Positions 21,932 through 31,120 of a stretch of 38,329 nt of DNA are shown here, in pieces. The number at the start of each line of letters is the position of its first letter. Position 1 is the first letter of the stretch. The stretch covers positions 1 to 38,329 of the forward strand of contig NZ_JAKSYG010000109.1 in the NCBI RefSeq assembly GCF_022829725.1. Direction: 5' to 3'. Source of the DNA: Methylobacterium sp. E-005 (GTDB taxonomy: Bacteria; Pseudomonadota; Alphaproteobacteria; Rhizobiales; Beijerinckiaceae). The notes below the pieces were generated by a model. That model had not been told where the DNA came from, did not search any database, and saw only the letters and a list, made by a program, of their open reading frames with translations. The position numbers were made by a program, and so were the translations under genes.

Positions 21932-22867
21932 GTGCCGGCAACGACGCAGAGCACCACCCAGAGCGCCACGAAGCGCCGCAAGATGACGATCGAGGAAGCC
22001 CTGCGCTGGGCGATCCGCGACGAGCTGCCGAAGCGCCGGGCGGACAGCCCGATCCGTGGCCCGCGATGCGCGTCCGACCCGGTCTGGCGCATGGTCGCCA
22101 TGGGCGGCCCGGTCGACAACTGGTCCCGCGAGCCCGGCATGCCGCCGGCGATGGGCGACCCGCATCCCGACGCCATCACGATCGAGGCACACCTCCAGGT
22201 CCTGAGTGAGACGATGAAGCGAGCGGCCGTAGGATCCGCGAGCTGTCCACTCGATCTCTCACCCTATCCCGTCCAGGTCGACTTGCGCGGCAAGGCCAGC
22301 CTCGACGTGATGATCTCCGCCGTGTTGGACGCCACCCCCTCGTGGCTCGTGACCGGCGCGATCCGCAGGCCTCCCGAGGTTGGGGGGGGCATCGAGGTCG
22401 AGCCGGCGATGTCGGACAATGGCAAGATCACGCTCTGGCGGACAATCCATAAGCCCTGCGGCGAGGGCCCGGACGGCAAGCCGTGGTTCACCAGCCACGA
22501 CGAGATCGCGACCTCGAAGGGCGATGCCCGGGACACCGGCCTGTTCTGCAAGCTGAACTACACCCGCACCGGGACTGAGGTGGTCGAGGAGCAGCTGCGC
22601 TACGCCTACTGGCACGCGGCGCTGGTCTACCTAGTGCCCGCGTTGCAGTTCCTCACCAGCATCGAGGTTCTGTCGCCCAAAGCGCCGATCGCGCCGTGGA
22701 TCGAGCCGGCGGAAGAGGAGCGGACGCCGCTGCCGAACCTGCGGCCTCGCCGGCACATCGAGCGGGATCGCCGGGTGGCCGGACGGCGCGCGGCGCCGCT
22801 CCGGGCCTCGCCGGTCCGCAAGATCGACCCGCGGGACTGGTCGCCGGCGCACGAACGGCAAGCCTGA
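21932..22867 (+). CDS. Phage-type hypothetical protein
   Basis: About 311 residues from GTG 21932; ATG 21983 (MTIEEALRWAIRDELPKRRA) is an alternative start. The first half is acidic/basic mixed with WRMVAMGGPVDNWSREPG. The middle (LDVMISAVLDATPSWLVTGAIR) is helical, and the C-terminus is strongly basic (RRHIERDRRVAGRRAAPLR), as in nucleic-acid-binding proteins. It follows the DUF6362-like gene by about 100 bp in the same direction. Function unknown. The 154 bp after it (22868-23021) show no gene. Confidence 0.6.
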   Translation: MPATTQSTTQSATKRRKMTIEEALRWAIRDELPKRRADSPIRGPRCASDPVWRMVAMGGPVDNWSREPGMPPAMGDPHPDAITIEAHLQVLSETMKRAAVGSASCPLDLSPYPVQVDLRGKASLDVMISAVLDATPSWLVTGAIRRPPEVGGGIEVEPAMSDNGKITLWRTIHKPCGEGPDGKPWFTSHDEIATSKGDARDTGLFCKLNYTRTGTEVVEEQLRYAYWHAALVYLVPALQFLTSIEVLSPKAPIAPWIEPAEEERTPLPNLRPRRHIERDRRVAGRRAAPLRASPVRKIDPRDWSPAHERQA

Positions 22868-23021
22868 CCGGGGCGCACCGAGCACTACGCAGGTGCGAAA
22901 GGTTCCATGCGACGCTCGCTCGGCTCAAGGTCGAGCTTCGTCGCCGAACCACTGAGCAGACGCCTCGCGAACACTGATATCGCCCCCGCCCGAACCGGGC
23001 ATCGCACTATCGAGACGATCC

Positions 23022-24287
23022 ATGTCCACCCTCATCCGCGCCGGCATCTCGCTCGGCGCCGTCGCAACCTACGTCGGCCTGTCCCGCCTCGCGTCGATCG
23101 AGGCCGGCATGGTGGCCGGCCGCACCGCCGTCGAGCAGCTGTCCGACAGCGACCTCGCCCCGCTGAAAACGAGTGCCACCGCCGATCTCGCGAGCGGATC
23201 CTCGCTGCCGTTCCTGGGGCTACTCGCCGTTCTGGCGCTCGTCTGGCTCGTTCCCGGACGCCGCGCGCCGCTGGCCGCCGTCCTGCTCGGCCTGGGCGTC
23301 GTCGCCATGCCGGAGCCCTCGCGCGCCTACTTCAGCAAATACGACTACGGCGAATACATCGAGATCCTGCCGAACCAGTCGGCCTTCGTGATCCCCGAGA
23401 GCGGGGACACGAAGACCAGCCAAGCCCAATTCGGCTCGGAGCGGTTCCTCGCCGAGAGCAAGGTAGCGGCCAAGCGCGTGCAGATCCCGCACACGAAGCT
23501 GCCGAACACCGGCACGCTGTCGGACTACTACGTGCCGGCCGCTCGCCTGATCATCGTCGACCGCACGCCGGTATCACGCGAGTGGACGACGTCGGCCAAC
23601 CGCGGCACGTCGAGCGCCGACCAAGGCTTCCGCTTCGAAACCGCCGACTCGATCGGGCTTTCGACCTCTGTCGTCATCTCGGCCTTCGTGAAGGAGGAGG
23701 ACGCGGCCAAGTTTCTGTACTGGTTCGGCACGAAGCCCGCAGCCCAGGACACGGACGAGGCCCGCTTCGCCTCGGTGCTGTACGGCCGCTCGCTCGCCGA
23801 GGTGGTGGACGGCAACGTGCACCGCACCGTGCAGGCTGCTTTGGCGCGCGAGTTCGGCCGCCGCTCGACCGACGACGCGATCCGCCAGAAGGCCGAGATC
23901 ATGGCTGCCGTCGAGAAGGTGGTGACCGACCAGTTCGCGCCCATGGGCGTCACGGTGACGACCCTGGGTTTCGCCGACGAGTTGAGTTTCGCGAACGCGG
24001 CGATCCAGGCGGCCATCGACGACACCTTCATGGCCAACAAGCGGGCGCAGTCGGCCCAGGCTCAGCTCGCCACGCTGCCGATCCAGGAGCGGATCCTCGA
24101 CCTGGAAATCCGCCGCTTGGATGCGCAGGCGCGGCAGACGCTCGCGGGGCGCTGGAACGGCAACGCGTCGGGGTTCCTGCCGTCTTGGGTGATCATCCCG
24201 AGCGGCATCCTCGGCACGGTCAGAAGCTGGTTCGGGGCAGGCGAGTCCAAACCCCAGTTGCCAGCCGCGACGCCCACAAAGGGCTAA
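23022..24287 (+). CDS. SPFH/Band-7 (prohibitin-like) membrane protein
   Basis: The 421-residue protein has two hydrophobic segments (about 1-20 and 63-92: LPFLGLLAVLALVWLVPG, AAVLLGLGVVAM). An SPFH-type domain follows: YGEYIEILPNQSAFVIPE is the entry strand, and the region to about 330 ends in FAPMGVTVTTLGFADELSFANAAIQAAIDD, the usual SPFH end. A helical, Ala/Gln-rich stretch comes next. SPFH proteins form membrane rings or microdomains that hold other proteins. It converges with the chemotaxis-protein gene. Partners are unknown. Confidence 0.8.
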   Translation: MSTLIRAGISLGAVATYVGLSRLASIEAGMVAGRTAVEQLSDSDLAPLKTSATADLASGSSLPFLGLLAVLALVWLVPGRRAPLAAVLLGLGVVAMPEPSRAYFSKYDYGEYIEILPNQSAFVIPESGDTKTSQAQFGSERFLAESKVAAKRVQIPHTKLPNTGTLSDYYVPAARLIIVDRTPVSREWTTSANRGTSSADQGFRFETADSIGLSTSVVISAFVKEEDAAKFLYWFGTKPAAQDTDEARFASVLYGRSLAEVVDGNVHRTVQAALAREFGRRSTDDAIRQKAEIMAAVEKVVTDQFAPMGVTVTTLGFADELSFANAAIQAAIDDTFMANKRAQSAQAQLATLPIQERILDLEIRRLDAQARQTLAGRWNGNASGFLPSWVIIPSGILGTVRSWFGAGESKPQLPAATPTKG

Positions 24288-24515
24288 GCAATCGCCGCCA
24301 CGCAGCAAGGAGTGCGCGGCGCGATGCGACTGTAATTGTTCCGATAGATCGTCTCGCAAGACTGGTCACCGCCGAGCGACCGCGAAAGTTGAGATCCGGT
24401 GCTTGGTTACGGTGTGGAGGGTTTGCTCTCGACCCGTTACAGCCCCTCAGAAAGTCCCCTTCCTGGTAGCTCGGCGAACGACCAGCTACGACCGGAACGG
24501 GTGGTTTCCAGCCCA

Positions 24516-24548
24516 TCCGCTTCCGCGCGGAGATGAGGCGGAAGCGGA
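24516..24548 (-). terminator. Hairpin downstream of the chemotaxis-protein gene
   Basis: TCCGCTTCCGC and GCGGAAGCGGA are perfect 11-bp complements around an 11-base loop, 17 bp after the MCP stop. There is no T run on either strand, so intrinsic termination is uncertain. The rest of 24288-24564 has no recognisable gene. Confidence 0.5.
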
Positions 24549-24564
24549 CATTCGAGGGTTCGTC

Positions 24565-26256
24565 TCAGGCCGCGCGAACGGTGGCGAGGAAGCGGACGAC
24601 CTCGGCGGTGAGGTGCTCAGATTGGCGAGAGAGTTCCGACGCCGCCCCGAGCACTTGGCTCGCTGCCGCGCCGGTGTCCTCCGCCGCGCTCGCCACGCCA
24701 GAGATGTTGCCGGTGACCTCGCCGGTGCCAGCCGCCGCCTGGGCGACGTTGCGCACGATTTCCTGCGTCGCCGCGCCCTGCTCCTCGACGGCGGCGGCGA
24801 TCGAGGTGGCGACGCCGCTAATCTCGTGGATCCGCCCAGTGATGCCGGCGATCGACGTGACCGCCTGCCCCGTCGAGGCCTGGATCTGCGCGATCTGGCC
24901 GGAGATCTCCTGCGTCGCCCGGGCCGTTTGCTCGGCCAGCACCTTCACCTCGGAGGCGACCACCGCGAAGCCCTTGCCGGCCACCCCGGCCCGGGCCGCC
25001 TCGATGGTGGCGTTGAGGGCGAGGAGATTGGTCTGGCCGGCGATGTTCGAGATCAGCCCGACTACGTCGCCAATCCGCGACACGGCGTCGCTCAGCTCCC
25101 GGACGCGGGCGCCGGTCTGATCGGCCTCACTCACCGCGAGCTGCGCGAGGCTGGCCGATCCCTGCACCTGTCGGCCGATCTCTTGCACCGACGAGCCGAG
25201 TTCCTCGGCCGCCGCCGCGACAGTGTTGACGTTGGACGCGGCTTCCTCGGCCGCCGCCGCCACGGTCGTCGACTGGCTGGCGGTTTGGGTGGCCGTGGCG
25301 GTCATCGCTTGCGCGGTCGCCTGCAGCTCGGTCGCTGAGGACGACACCGTGCCGATGATCCCGCCGACCGCGGCCTCGAAGCCGTCGGCCATCTGCCGCA
25401 TGCCGGCCTTGCGCTGCTCCTCGGCGGCTAGGCGCGCCTGCGCGGTCTCCGCCTCGAGCTGGCGCGTCCGGATCAGGTTATCCTTGAACACCTGGACGGC
25501 CGCCGCCATCGCGCCGACCTCGTCGCGGCGCGCGCGGTGGGGCACCTCGCTGCCCGTGTCGCCCGCGGCTAGGATAGTCATCGCGCCCGTCATCGCCTGG
25601 ATCGGGCGGGACACGCGCAGCAGCACGAACGCGGTCGCGCCGCAGGCCGCCAGCACGCTCAGCGCAATGGAAAGATAGGCCGTCAGGGTCGCAGACTCGG
25701 TCGCCGCCATGGCGCTGTCGGCATCCGCATGCGCGCCACGCTCGTTCAGAGCGACGTCCTTGGCCAGCGTGTCGCGGGCCGCATTATACAGATTGATGTT
25801 GGCTGGGTCGGCCATGAGTTGGATTCCGTCTGCGCTCTTGCCCGCCTCTGCGAGGCGAGCCGCCTCGCGGCCGACGGTCTGGTAGCGCTCCCAGGTGGCG
25901 CCGAACGCGGCGTAGAGCGCCCGCTCCTCGGCCGACGAGATTAGCGGCTCGTAGGCCGTCCGGGCGGCGGCGAGTGCCACCATGGCCTCGTCGATCTCCC
26001 GCGCGTTCTCGACCCGCTGATCGGGACTGCCGGACAGGGTCAGCGTGCGCAACTGCTTGATGCGGACCTCCGAAGCGGCGGCGCGGATGTTGGTGATCGC
26101 CACGACGGAGGGGAGCCAGTTCGTGGCGACGCCCGTGACGTTGGTCCGGATGCCCGAGAGCGTGATGGTCATTAGAACGGCTTGACCGGCGCACAGGAGC
26201 GCGAGGAGGCCGAAGGCGGCGAGAAGCGACGCTTTGACAGTCAGACGAAGGCGCAT
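24565..26256 (-). CDS. Methyl-accepting chemotaxis protein
   Basis: A 563-residue transducer. TM1 is [25 protein letters not shown] at about 4-30, and a periplasmic four-helix-bundle-type ligand domain extends to about 170. TM2 ([21 protein letters not shown]) and a HAMP segment ([19 protein letters not shown]) follow. The signalling domain has the hairpin tip [25 protein letters not shown]...[22 protein letters not shown]. No C-terminal NWETF-type receptor tail is present. The ATG at 26256 is chosen because membrane homology starts there, although the frame is open further upstream. It is unusual inside a prophage-like element. Confidence 0.92.
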   Translation of the reverse strand: MRLRLTVKASLLAAFGLLALLCAGQAVLMTITLSGIRTNVTGVATNWLPSVVAITNIRAAASEVRIKQLRTLTLSGSPDQRVENAREIDEAMVALAAARTAYEPLISSAEERALYAAFGATWERYQTVGREAARLAEAGKSADGIQLMADPANINLYNAARDTLAKDVALNERGAHADADSAMAATESATLTAYLSIALSVLAACGATAFVLLRVSRPIQAMTGAMTILAAGDTGSEVPHRARRDEVGAMAAAVQVFKDNLIRTRQLEAETAQARLAAEEQRKAGMRQMADGFEAAVGGIIGTVSSSATELQATAQAMTATATQTASQSTTVAAAAEEAASNVNTVAAAAEELGSSVQEIGRQVQGSASLAQLAVSEADQTGARVRELSDAVSRIGDVVGLISNIAGQTNLLALNATIEAARAGVAGKGFAVVASEVKVLAEQTARATQEISGQIAQIQASTGQAVTSIAGITGRIHEISGVATSIAAAVEEQGAATQEIVRNVAQAAAGTGEVTGNISGVASAAEDTGAAASQVLGAASELSRQSEHLTAEVVRFLATVRAA

Positions 26257-26700
26257 GATCCGGTCCTGGACGAGGCGTCCCGAACGCCGCGTCACCGCCT
26301 GCCGGAGCGCAGGGGATCGGGCAGCCGCACGGGCACGAAGAGGTAAGCCTGGGCCGACTGCCCGCCCTCACAGGTAGCCCGCCAAGCAACCAATCCTCCG
26401 CCCTGAAAACCTTAAGATTTGCGGGCGGCGTGAGGCCTGTCGGGTTATTCTCCCCTCAAATAAGCGTGATATTTCGGGCCGACGCTCGGCGTCGTGTCAC
26501 TCCATCTACCGAAAGTTGCGGTCATGAAACTCTTTTCTCTGAGAGGTCGCGCCTACAGAAGGTGCTTATTTCTTCAAAGACAGAGCGTTGCGACACAGGG
26601 ACTTGTTTTCTTTTAACGCTACACCACCGCCTCAATCTGAACCGCATCTTCATCATGTCCCTTCATTCGAATTTTAGGTGCAAGCGCTTATAGGAGGGCT
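26257..26700. other. Divergent intergenic region
   Basis: These 444 bp separate the divergent MCP and MHYT-GGDEF-EAL genes. The part nearest the GGDEF-EAL gene is less GC-rich, and a strong AGGAGG ribosome site lies at about 26692-26697. No convincing promoter pair, operator copy or small gene was found. Confidence 0.5.
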
Positions 26701-29058
26701 ATGATCTACGGTGCTGCCCGCTTAGCTGCCGACCACGCACTCGGCTTTGTTTTTACTGCCGTTGTCATCTGCCTCGCGGCTGGATGGCTAGTCGCTACTT
26801 TGATGCGTACGGTCAGCGATGCCGATCCTGCTTACCGATATCGCTGGATCGCGGGCACGGCGGTTGTTGCCGGCTTGGGCGTCTGGACGACTCATTTCGT
26901 CGCCATGCTGGGCTACCGGCCCGACATGGTGCTGACCTTTGACGACATGAGAACTATTGTCTCGGTGCTGATCGCCATTTTGGTCGCGGGCCTGCCGTTG
27001 GCCGTAGCTCGGCTTTTTCCATCGTGGCGGATCCGTGCTGTGGCCGGTGCGATTGCTGGGCTTAGCATCGTTGGGATGCACTACGCCGGCATGGCCGCGA
27101 TTGAAGGATGCCAACAGACACATTCGCCGCTCATGAACGTTCTGGCTGCCGGTATTGGTGCCTGCAGCCTCGCGCTGGCTTGTGGCCTGCCGCGACGCTT
27201 GGCGACCCCCCGGGTAGTCTGCGCTCTTTTCACCCTCGCCGTTACTGGTACTCACTTCGTCGCGATTGCTGGCACGACGCTAGCGCGCACCCAGGGTTAT
27301 AGCGGCTTCCCGCACGAGAATATTGTGCTCAGCATTTTCACCACTGCGGGGGCAGCTGTACTCTTCCTCGGGGCGTTCCTGACTATAATTGCAACACAAC
27401 GCTTCGACGCCCAGGAGCGCGCCCATTCTTCGGTCCTGAGAACCGCACTCGACAATATGTCGAACGGCTTGTTATATCTCGACGCATCCGAGCGCGTGCG
27501 CCTGTACAATCGGCGTTACACTGAAATTTATGGTATTCCTGTCGATGTTGACCTAACAGGCAGAACAATCGACCAGATCATCGACATTGTCGGCAATTGC
27601 CATCATTGGACCACAGAGCGGCGCGTAGCGGCGCGCCAGCGTGTTGACGAATGGCGGAACGTCGAAAACTCGAGGCAAATCGACTATCCGCTTGAGGACG
27701 GACGCATTCTGCAGGTCGAGATCCGTCCGATCGAGGAAGGTGGTAATGTCGTTACCTTCGACGACGTCACTAAAGAGCGCGCGGCACAGCGCCGGATCGC
27801 GGAATTGGCCTTCTCCGATCCCCTGACCAAGCTCGCCAATCGCCGCGCCTTGAATGCGCGTTTGGATCGCGATTTTGTACCCAAGCGAGTCGTCAAGCTC
27901 CTGCTGATCGATCTCGATCGCTTCAAGCAGATTAACGATACATACGGTCACGTTGTCGGTGATCAGCTGCTGATACAGGTGGCCAATAGGCTGAGGACGA
28001 TCGCGGGATCGGACGGGTTCGTAGCCCGGCTCGGCGGCGACGAGATGGCGGTGCTGGTCTACGGCGATCAGGCACAGGCAATGGCTGTCGCCACCGAGGT
28101 GATCGAGGCTATTGCCCTCCCGTACGGGATCAATGACCTCACAGTGTCGATTGGCTGCAGTATTGGCATGTGCTGCACGGATGATGCGCGCGATGCGATC
28201 GAACTCATGCAGTTCTCAGACATCGCGCTATACGAGTCGAAGCGGCAGGGTCGAGGTAGAACGAGCTGCTACACGCGCGACATGCTGAAGACCGTCGCCG
28301 ATCGGGTTCAGCTTGAAACGGACATGCGAACCGCGATTGAACGTTGGGAGATGCATCTGGCCTATCAGCCGGTGATCTCACTCGTTGACGATCGGATCAT
28401 CGGCTATGAGGCATTGATCCGTTGGGATCACCCGACACTCGGGGCTGTTTCCCCGGCCCGTTTCATCCCGTTGGCGGAGGAGACCGGACAGATCGTCCCG
28501 ATCGGGGCTTGGGTGTTGCAGGAGGCGTGCCGACAGGCCGCTCAGTTACCAAGCGATGTCTACGTGGCGGTGAACGTTTCACCGGTTCAATTGCGCTCGC
28601 CGCAGCTTCTGTCCGATCTCACGCAGGCTCTAGCTAAGAGTGGCCTGCCAGCCAAACGGCTGGAGATCGAGCTCACGGAAACAGCGATCGTCGAGGATGG
28701 ACCTCAGATAGCCAAGGTCCTGAACGCCATTCGCCGCCTCGGTGTGACGGTGGCGATGGATGATTTTGGCACGGGTTACTCATCGCTCTCACATCTGCGC
28801 GACTTGCCGCTCGACCGCATCAAGGTGGATCGTTCGTTCGTGGCCACGGCGGAGACGGATCGCCACTCGTTGGCTGTGCTGAAAGGCATCACGCATATCG
28901 CGCGCGCGTTGAATGTCGCGCTTCAGGCGGAAGGCGTAGAGACGCCATCGCAGCTAGCGCTCATGCGCGATGTCGGTTGCGACGCGATCCAGGGCTACTT
29001 AGTCGGACGGCCGCAACGATTGGTGGAGAGCACTGTGCCGATGGCTCTGTCGGCTTAA
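26701..29058 (+). CDS. MHYT-PAS-GGDEF-EAL protein (cyclic di-GMP synthesis/degradation)
   Basis: The 785-residue membrane protein has an MHYT sensor with seven hydrophobic segments to about 233. Its motif copies are THFVAM (64-69), MHYAGM (126-131) and THFVAI (184-189). A PAS domain spans about 245-355. The GGDEF domain (370-530) carries LGGDEM at 444-449 instead of GGDEF and has no RxxD inhibitory site before it. The EAL domain (540-780) keeps EALIRW, NVSPVQL, ELTET, DDFGTGYSS, KVDRSF and QAEGVE, so phosphodiesterase activity is expected. It could act with the two PilZ proteins of the same element. Confidence 0.93.
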   Translation: MIYGAARLAADHALGFVFTAVVICLAAGWLVATLMRTVSDADPAYRYRWIAGTAVVAGLGVWTTHFVAMLGYRPDMVLTFDDMRTIVSVLIAILVAGLPLAVARLFPSWRIRAVAGAIAGLSIVGMHYAGMAAIEGCQQTHSPLMNVLAAGIGACSLALACGLPRRLATPRVVCALFTLAVTGTHFVAIAGTTLARTQGYSGFPHENIVLSIFTTAGAAVLFLGAFLTIIATQRFDAQERAHSSVLRTALDNMSNGLLYLDASERVRLYNRRYTEIYGIPVDVDLTGRTIDQIIDIVGNCHHWTTERRVAARQRVDEWRNVENSRQIDYPLEDGRILQVEIRPIEEGGNVVTFDDVTKERAAQRRIAELAFSDPLTKLANRRALNARLDRDFVPKRVVKLLLIDLDRFKQINDTYGHVVGDQLLIQVANRLRTIAGSDGFVARLGGDEMAVLVYGDQAQAMAVATEVIEAIALPYGINDLTVSIGCSIGMCCTDDARDAIELMQFSDIALYESKRQGRGRTSCYTRDMLKTVADRVQLETDMRTAIERWEMHLAYQPVISLVDDRIIGYEALIRWDHPTLGAVSPARFIPLAEETGQIVPIGAWVLQEACRQAAQLPSDVYVAVNVSPVQLRSPQLLSDLTQALAKSGLPAKRLEIELTETAIVEDGPQIAKVLNAIRRLGVTVAMDDFGTGYSSLSHLRDLPLDRIKVDRSFVATAETDRHSLAVLKGITHIARALNVALQAEGVETPSQLALMRDVGCDAIQGYLVGRPQRLVESTVPMALSA

Positions 29059-29131
29059 GTTTGCGACCGGGGGCCATGACCGTCCGGTTTCGGGGCGTGT
29101 TGACGACCATCTGTATGGCAGTGTTGGGTCG

Positions 29132-29150
29132 GAAGCGGAACGTCCGCTTC
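29132..29150 (+). terminator. Hairpin downstream of the GGDEF-EAL gene
   Basis: GAAGCGGA and TCCGCTTC pair with a three-base loop, 74 bp after the stop. There is no T run. The stem shares the GGAAGCGGA element with the hairpin at 24516, suggesting a repeat family. Confidence 0.4.
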
Positions 29151-29289
29151 GAGGCTAAAGCTCAGCGCTCGCTCCCCAGCCACTAGAGACCCTCGCGCCG
29201 CCGGCCGAAGTATGAGCGGAAGGGAGCCTAGTAAACTCAGCTTGACCGGGAGAACGGCTTGCGGTAGTTCGGATCCTGCAGAGATTTAG

Positions 29290-29318
29290 AAGGCCCTGGC
29301 GACACCCGCCGGGGCCTT
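29290..29318. terminator. Hairpin between the GGDEF-EAL gene and a convergent small gene
   Basis: AAGGCCCTGGCG and CGCCGGGGCCTT pair over 12 bp with one mismatch around a five-base loop, followed on the plus strand by TCATCGTTT. It ends on the stop codon of the minus-strand ORF at 29318. A bidirectional terminator is likely. Confidence 0.5.
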
Positions 29319-29500
29319 CATCGTTTCGGGCTGCGGCCCGTGCGAAACGGTGCGGCGGCGCTGAAGTCGCAGAAGCCCGGGCGAGGTCCTAGGTCAGCTC
29401 GGTGGATGTCCCATTGAGGCTCTTCGCCGGTGTCGCGCCCGGCCCACATCTTCCCCATCCGCTCCCAAAGCGGCTCATTTCTTGGTAGACTCGTTCCCAT
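29318..29500 (-). CDS. Small hypothetical protein
   Basis: The 60-residue ORF begins MGTSLPRNEPLWERMGKMWA and ends GRSPKR, with Trp and aromatic residues typical of real small proteins. ATG 29500 is preferred to the longer frame because upstream residues look random. It is divergent from the ORF at 29516. Not recognised. Confidence 0.45.
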   Translation of the reverse strand: MGTSLPRNEPLWERMGKMWAGRDTGEEPQWDIHRADLGPRPGFCDFSAAAPFRTGRSPKR

Positions 29501-29515
29501 GACGGATCCGCGGCC

Positions 29516-29785
29516 GTGACCGAACGCGACATCGTCGAGCGATTGCACGGCCTCTGCCTCCTGGCGGACCGGTTGCGCGCTCCGAGTCACCGGCACACCC
29601 AGGAAGACTACGTCGCCGACCGAGACGAGTTCCGCGACCATGCCCGACGGTTCTACCGGGATCTGACCGGCAATTGGCCCGATCACGAGGCCGGATCGCC
29701 GCCCGCTCGCCGGGCACAGCTGCCGGTTCCGGCTGCGGTGCTGCGCCACCGGGAGCGCGTCCGAAACGCAGCGAAGACGACCTGA
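29516..29785 (+). CDS. Hypothetical protein
   Basis: An 89-residue product from GTG 29516 (TERDIVERLHGLCLLADRLR...). It is helical and rich in Arg, His and Asp (YVADRDEFRDHARRFYRDL). The start follows a GACGGATCC spacer without a clear ribosome site. Not recognised. Confidence 0.45.
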   Translation: MTERDIVERLHGLCLLADRLRAPSHRHTQEDYVADRDEFRDHARRFYRDLTGNWPDHEAGSPPARRAQLPVPAAVLRHRERVRNAAKTT

Positions 29786-29944
29786 TCGGCATCAGCGGGC
29801 CGGGCTCTGCTGAGGGGCATTACCGCCCGACCCGCTGACCCTACGAGAAGACCGTCTCAAGCCTCCCGCGCAGCCGTTCTATCGCGAGCACCTTTCATGG
29901 TCAGCTCGCGTGTTGTCGCTCCCCCCGTAATTCGGCCCGTCCAC

Positions 29945-29971
29945 AACCCCGCTCCGGCGGGGTTTTCTTTT
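29945..29971 (+). terminator. Rho-independent terminator
   Basis: AACCCCGC-TCCG-GCGGGGTT, then TTCTTTT: a GC stem with a tetraloop and a T-rich tail, a textbook intrinsic terminator. It ends only 10 bp before the next gene start (29981), so it may also work as an attenuator. Confidence 0.8.
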
Positions 29972-29980
29972 GGGGCGCCC

Positions 29981-30130
29981 ATGACCGCCGCTCAGCGCTC
30001 CGCGCTCCTCGACCTGTGCGCCGCCATCCAGCGCTGCGACTGCGCGCCGGCCGACATCCGCTTCCGGGCGCACAGCCTCCAGTTTCGACTGGCGTTCGAC
30101 CCCTCGTTTTTCCGCTCGATCTTCGGCTGA
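29981..30130 (+). CDS. 49-residue phage-type small protein
   Basis: MTAAQRSALLDLCAAIQRCD, then PADIRFRAHSLQFRLAFDPSFF. It is helical with an aromatic end and is first in a rightward series of tightly packed small genes. No family recognised. Confidence 0.5.
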   Translation: MTAAQRSALLDLCAAIQRCDCAPADIRFRAHSLQFRLAFDPSFFRSIFG

Positions 30131-30140
30131 GGCTGACCGG

Positions 30141-30524
30141 ATGCTGTTTCAGGACGCCCCTCCGCTGCGCGTCGGCGTGTCGGCGGATGCCCGGGCCCGC
30201 TCGGCAGCCGAAGGCATCGAGGAAGCCAAGCCCACCGCCGCCGAGAAGCGCCGCTCCGGCCGCACCCATCGTATGATCATGGGCCTCCCGTCGGATGGCG
30301 CGGTGGTCATCGTGCATTCGCCCTCCTGCGTGGGAATCTTCCGCGACACGATCGCGGCGATGCGAGGTCCAGAGGTTGCTGCCTGCACGCGCGTCGTGGC
30401 GGCCCCGAGCGTCGCCGATGAGCGAGCGGTGACCGCGCGCCTCAGCCTCCCGGTCTTCCGCGACCACTTCGTCGACGAGCAGCGCGAGCATGCGCGTGCC
30501 GTCCTGCAGGCCTCGCGCCTGTGA
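30141..30524 (+). CDS. Phage-type hypothetical protein
   Basis: A 127-residue product (MLFQDAPPLRVGVSADARAR...). The middle GLPSDGAVVIVHSPSCVGIFRDTIAAM reads as an alpha/beta fold and the C-terminus is helical. Its stop overlaps the next start (TGATG). Unrecognised. Confidence 0.55.
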   Translation: MLFQDAPPLRVGVSADARARSAAEGIEEAKPTAAEKRRSGRTHRMIMGLPSDGAVVIVHSPSCVGIFRDTIAAMRGPEVAACTRVVAAPSVADERAVTARLSLPVFRDHFVDEQREHARAVLQASRL

Positions 30525-30676
30525 TGTCCCGTCTCGTTGCGCGGATCGCGCTGCTGATCGGCTTGCGTCGTGTTGCGCCGGATCCGGTCCGGTCCTGGCG
30601 CGATCCCGCCCCGGCACTCTGCGTCGACCGCCCCGTCCATGCCGGGCGCGCCCTATCCGTAGGCGAAGCCCCCTGA
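30524..30676 (+). CDS. 50-residue small protein
   Basis: A basic amphipathic N-terminus MSRLVARIALLIGLRRVAPD could be a short membrane or signal helix. It is placed by overlap with the previous stop, and the next gene begins one base after its stop. Function unknown. Confidence 0.4.
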   Translation: MSRLVARIALLIGLRRVAPDPVRSWRDPAPALCVDRPVHAGRALSVGEAP

Positions 30677-30677
30677 C

Positions 30678-30824
30678 ATGGACGGCCTCATCCTCGACCT
30701 TCCTGCGCCAGAGCACGTCGCCCCGTTCGAGTCGCCGGTCTGCCTGTCGCCGCTGACCGCGCAGGTCCTGGTGCTCGCTCTGGTGATCCTGCTCTGCGTG
30801 GCGCTGTACCCCACCAAGGGTTGA
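30678..30824 (+). CDS. 48-residue single-span membrane protein
   Basis: MDGLILDLPAPEHVAPFESP, then a strong hydrophobic helix TAQVLVLALVILLCVALYP and the tail TKG. N-out small phage membrane proteins of this shape include holin-like and spanin-like factors, but nothing decides this here. It is coupled to both neighbours. Confidence 0.55.
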   Translation: MDGLILDLPAPEHVAPFESPVCLSPLTAQVLVLALVILLCVALYPTKG

Positions 30825-30826
30825 AG

Positions 30827-31120
30827 ATGTCGATCCGCAGCCTGCTGGCGCTCCTCATCCTAGAGATGGCGCTGGCCGCCGCGATCCTGCTCGGCGCCAT
30901 CAGGCTCGGCGAGGCAGCGACGCTCGGCTGGCGCATCGAGGTCCAGGCTTGCACCAAGGCCTGCCGGGTGATGCTCGGCCGTGAGCGCACCGAGAGCAAG
31001 TACGTCTGCATGACGCGGGCGACCCGCATCGCCGAGTTCGCCGACCTCACCAAGCTGCTGCCGGCCGGAGCGCGGATCACCGCGCGCTGCCTGCCCGTCG
31101 AAGGGATGCCCGGCGCATGA
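30827..31120 (+). CDS. Small membrane-anchored or secreted protein
   Basis: A 97-residue product. SIRSLLALLILEMALAAAILLGAI is a signal or anchor helix. The rest has four cysteines (ACTKACRV, YVCMT, ARCLP), suggesting disulfides in the periplasm. ATG 30827 is preferred to an in-frame TTG two codons upstream. Its stop overlaps the next start (ATGA). Confidence 0.55.
   Translation: MSIRSLLALLILEMALAAAILLGAIRLGEAATLGWRIEVQACTKACRVMLGRERTESKYVCMTRATRIAEFADLTKLLPAGARITARCLPVEGMPGA

Noticed and set aside
23392..23407. TCCCC-GAGAGC-GGGGA as a sixth operator
   Set aside because: The spacer is 6 bp, not 5, and it lies inside the SPFH coding sequence away from any promoter.
22907..24469. 520-codon plus-strand frame overlapping the SPFH gene
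   Set aside because: Composition is Arg-rich and random-looking. The frame beginning at 23022 shows membrane helices and the SPFH pattern.
24403..25338. 311-codon plus-strand frame opposite the chemotaxis gene
   Set aside because: It is the antisense shadow of the conserved MCP signalling domain.
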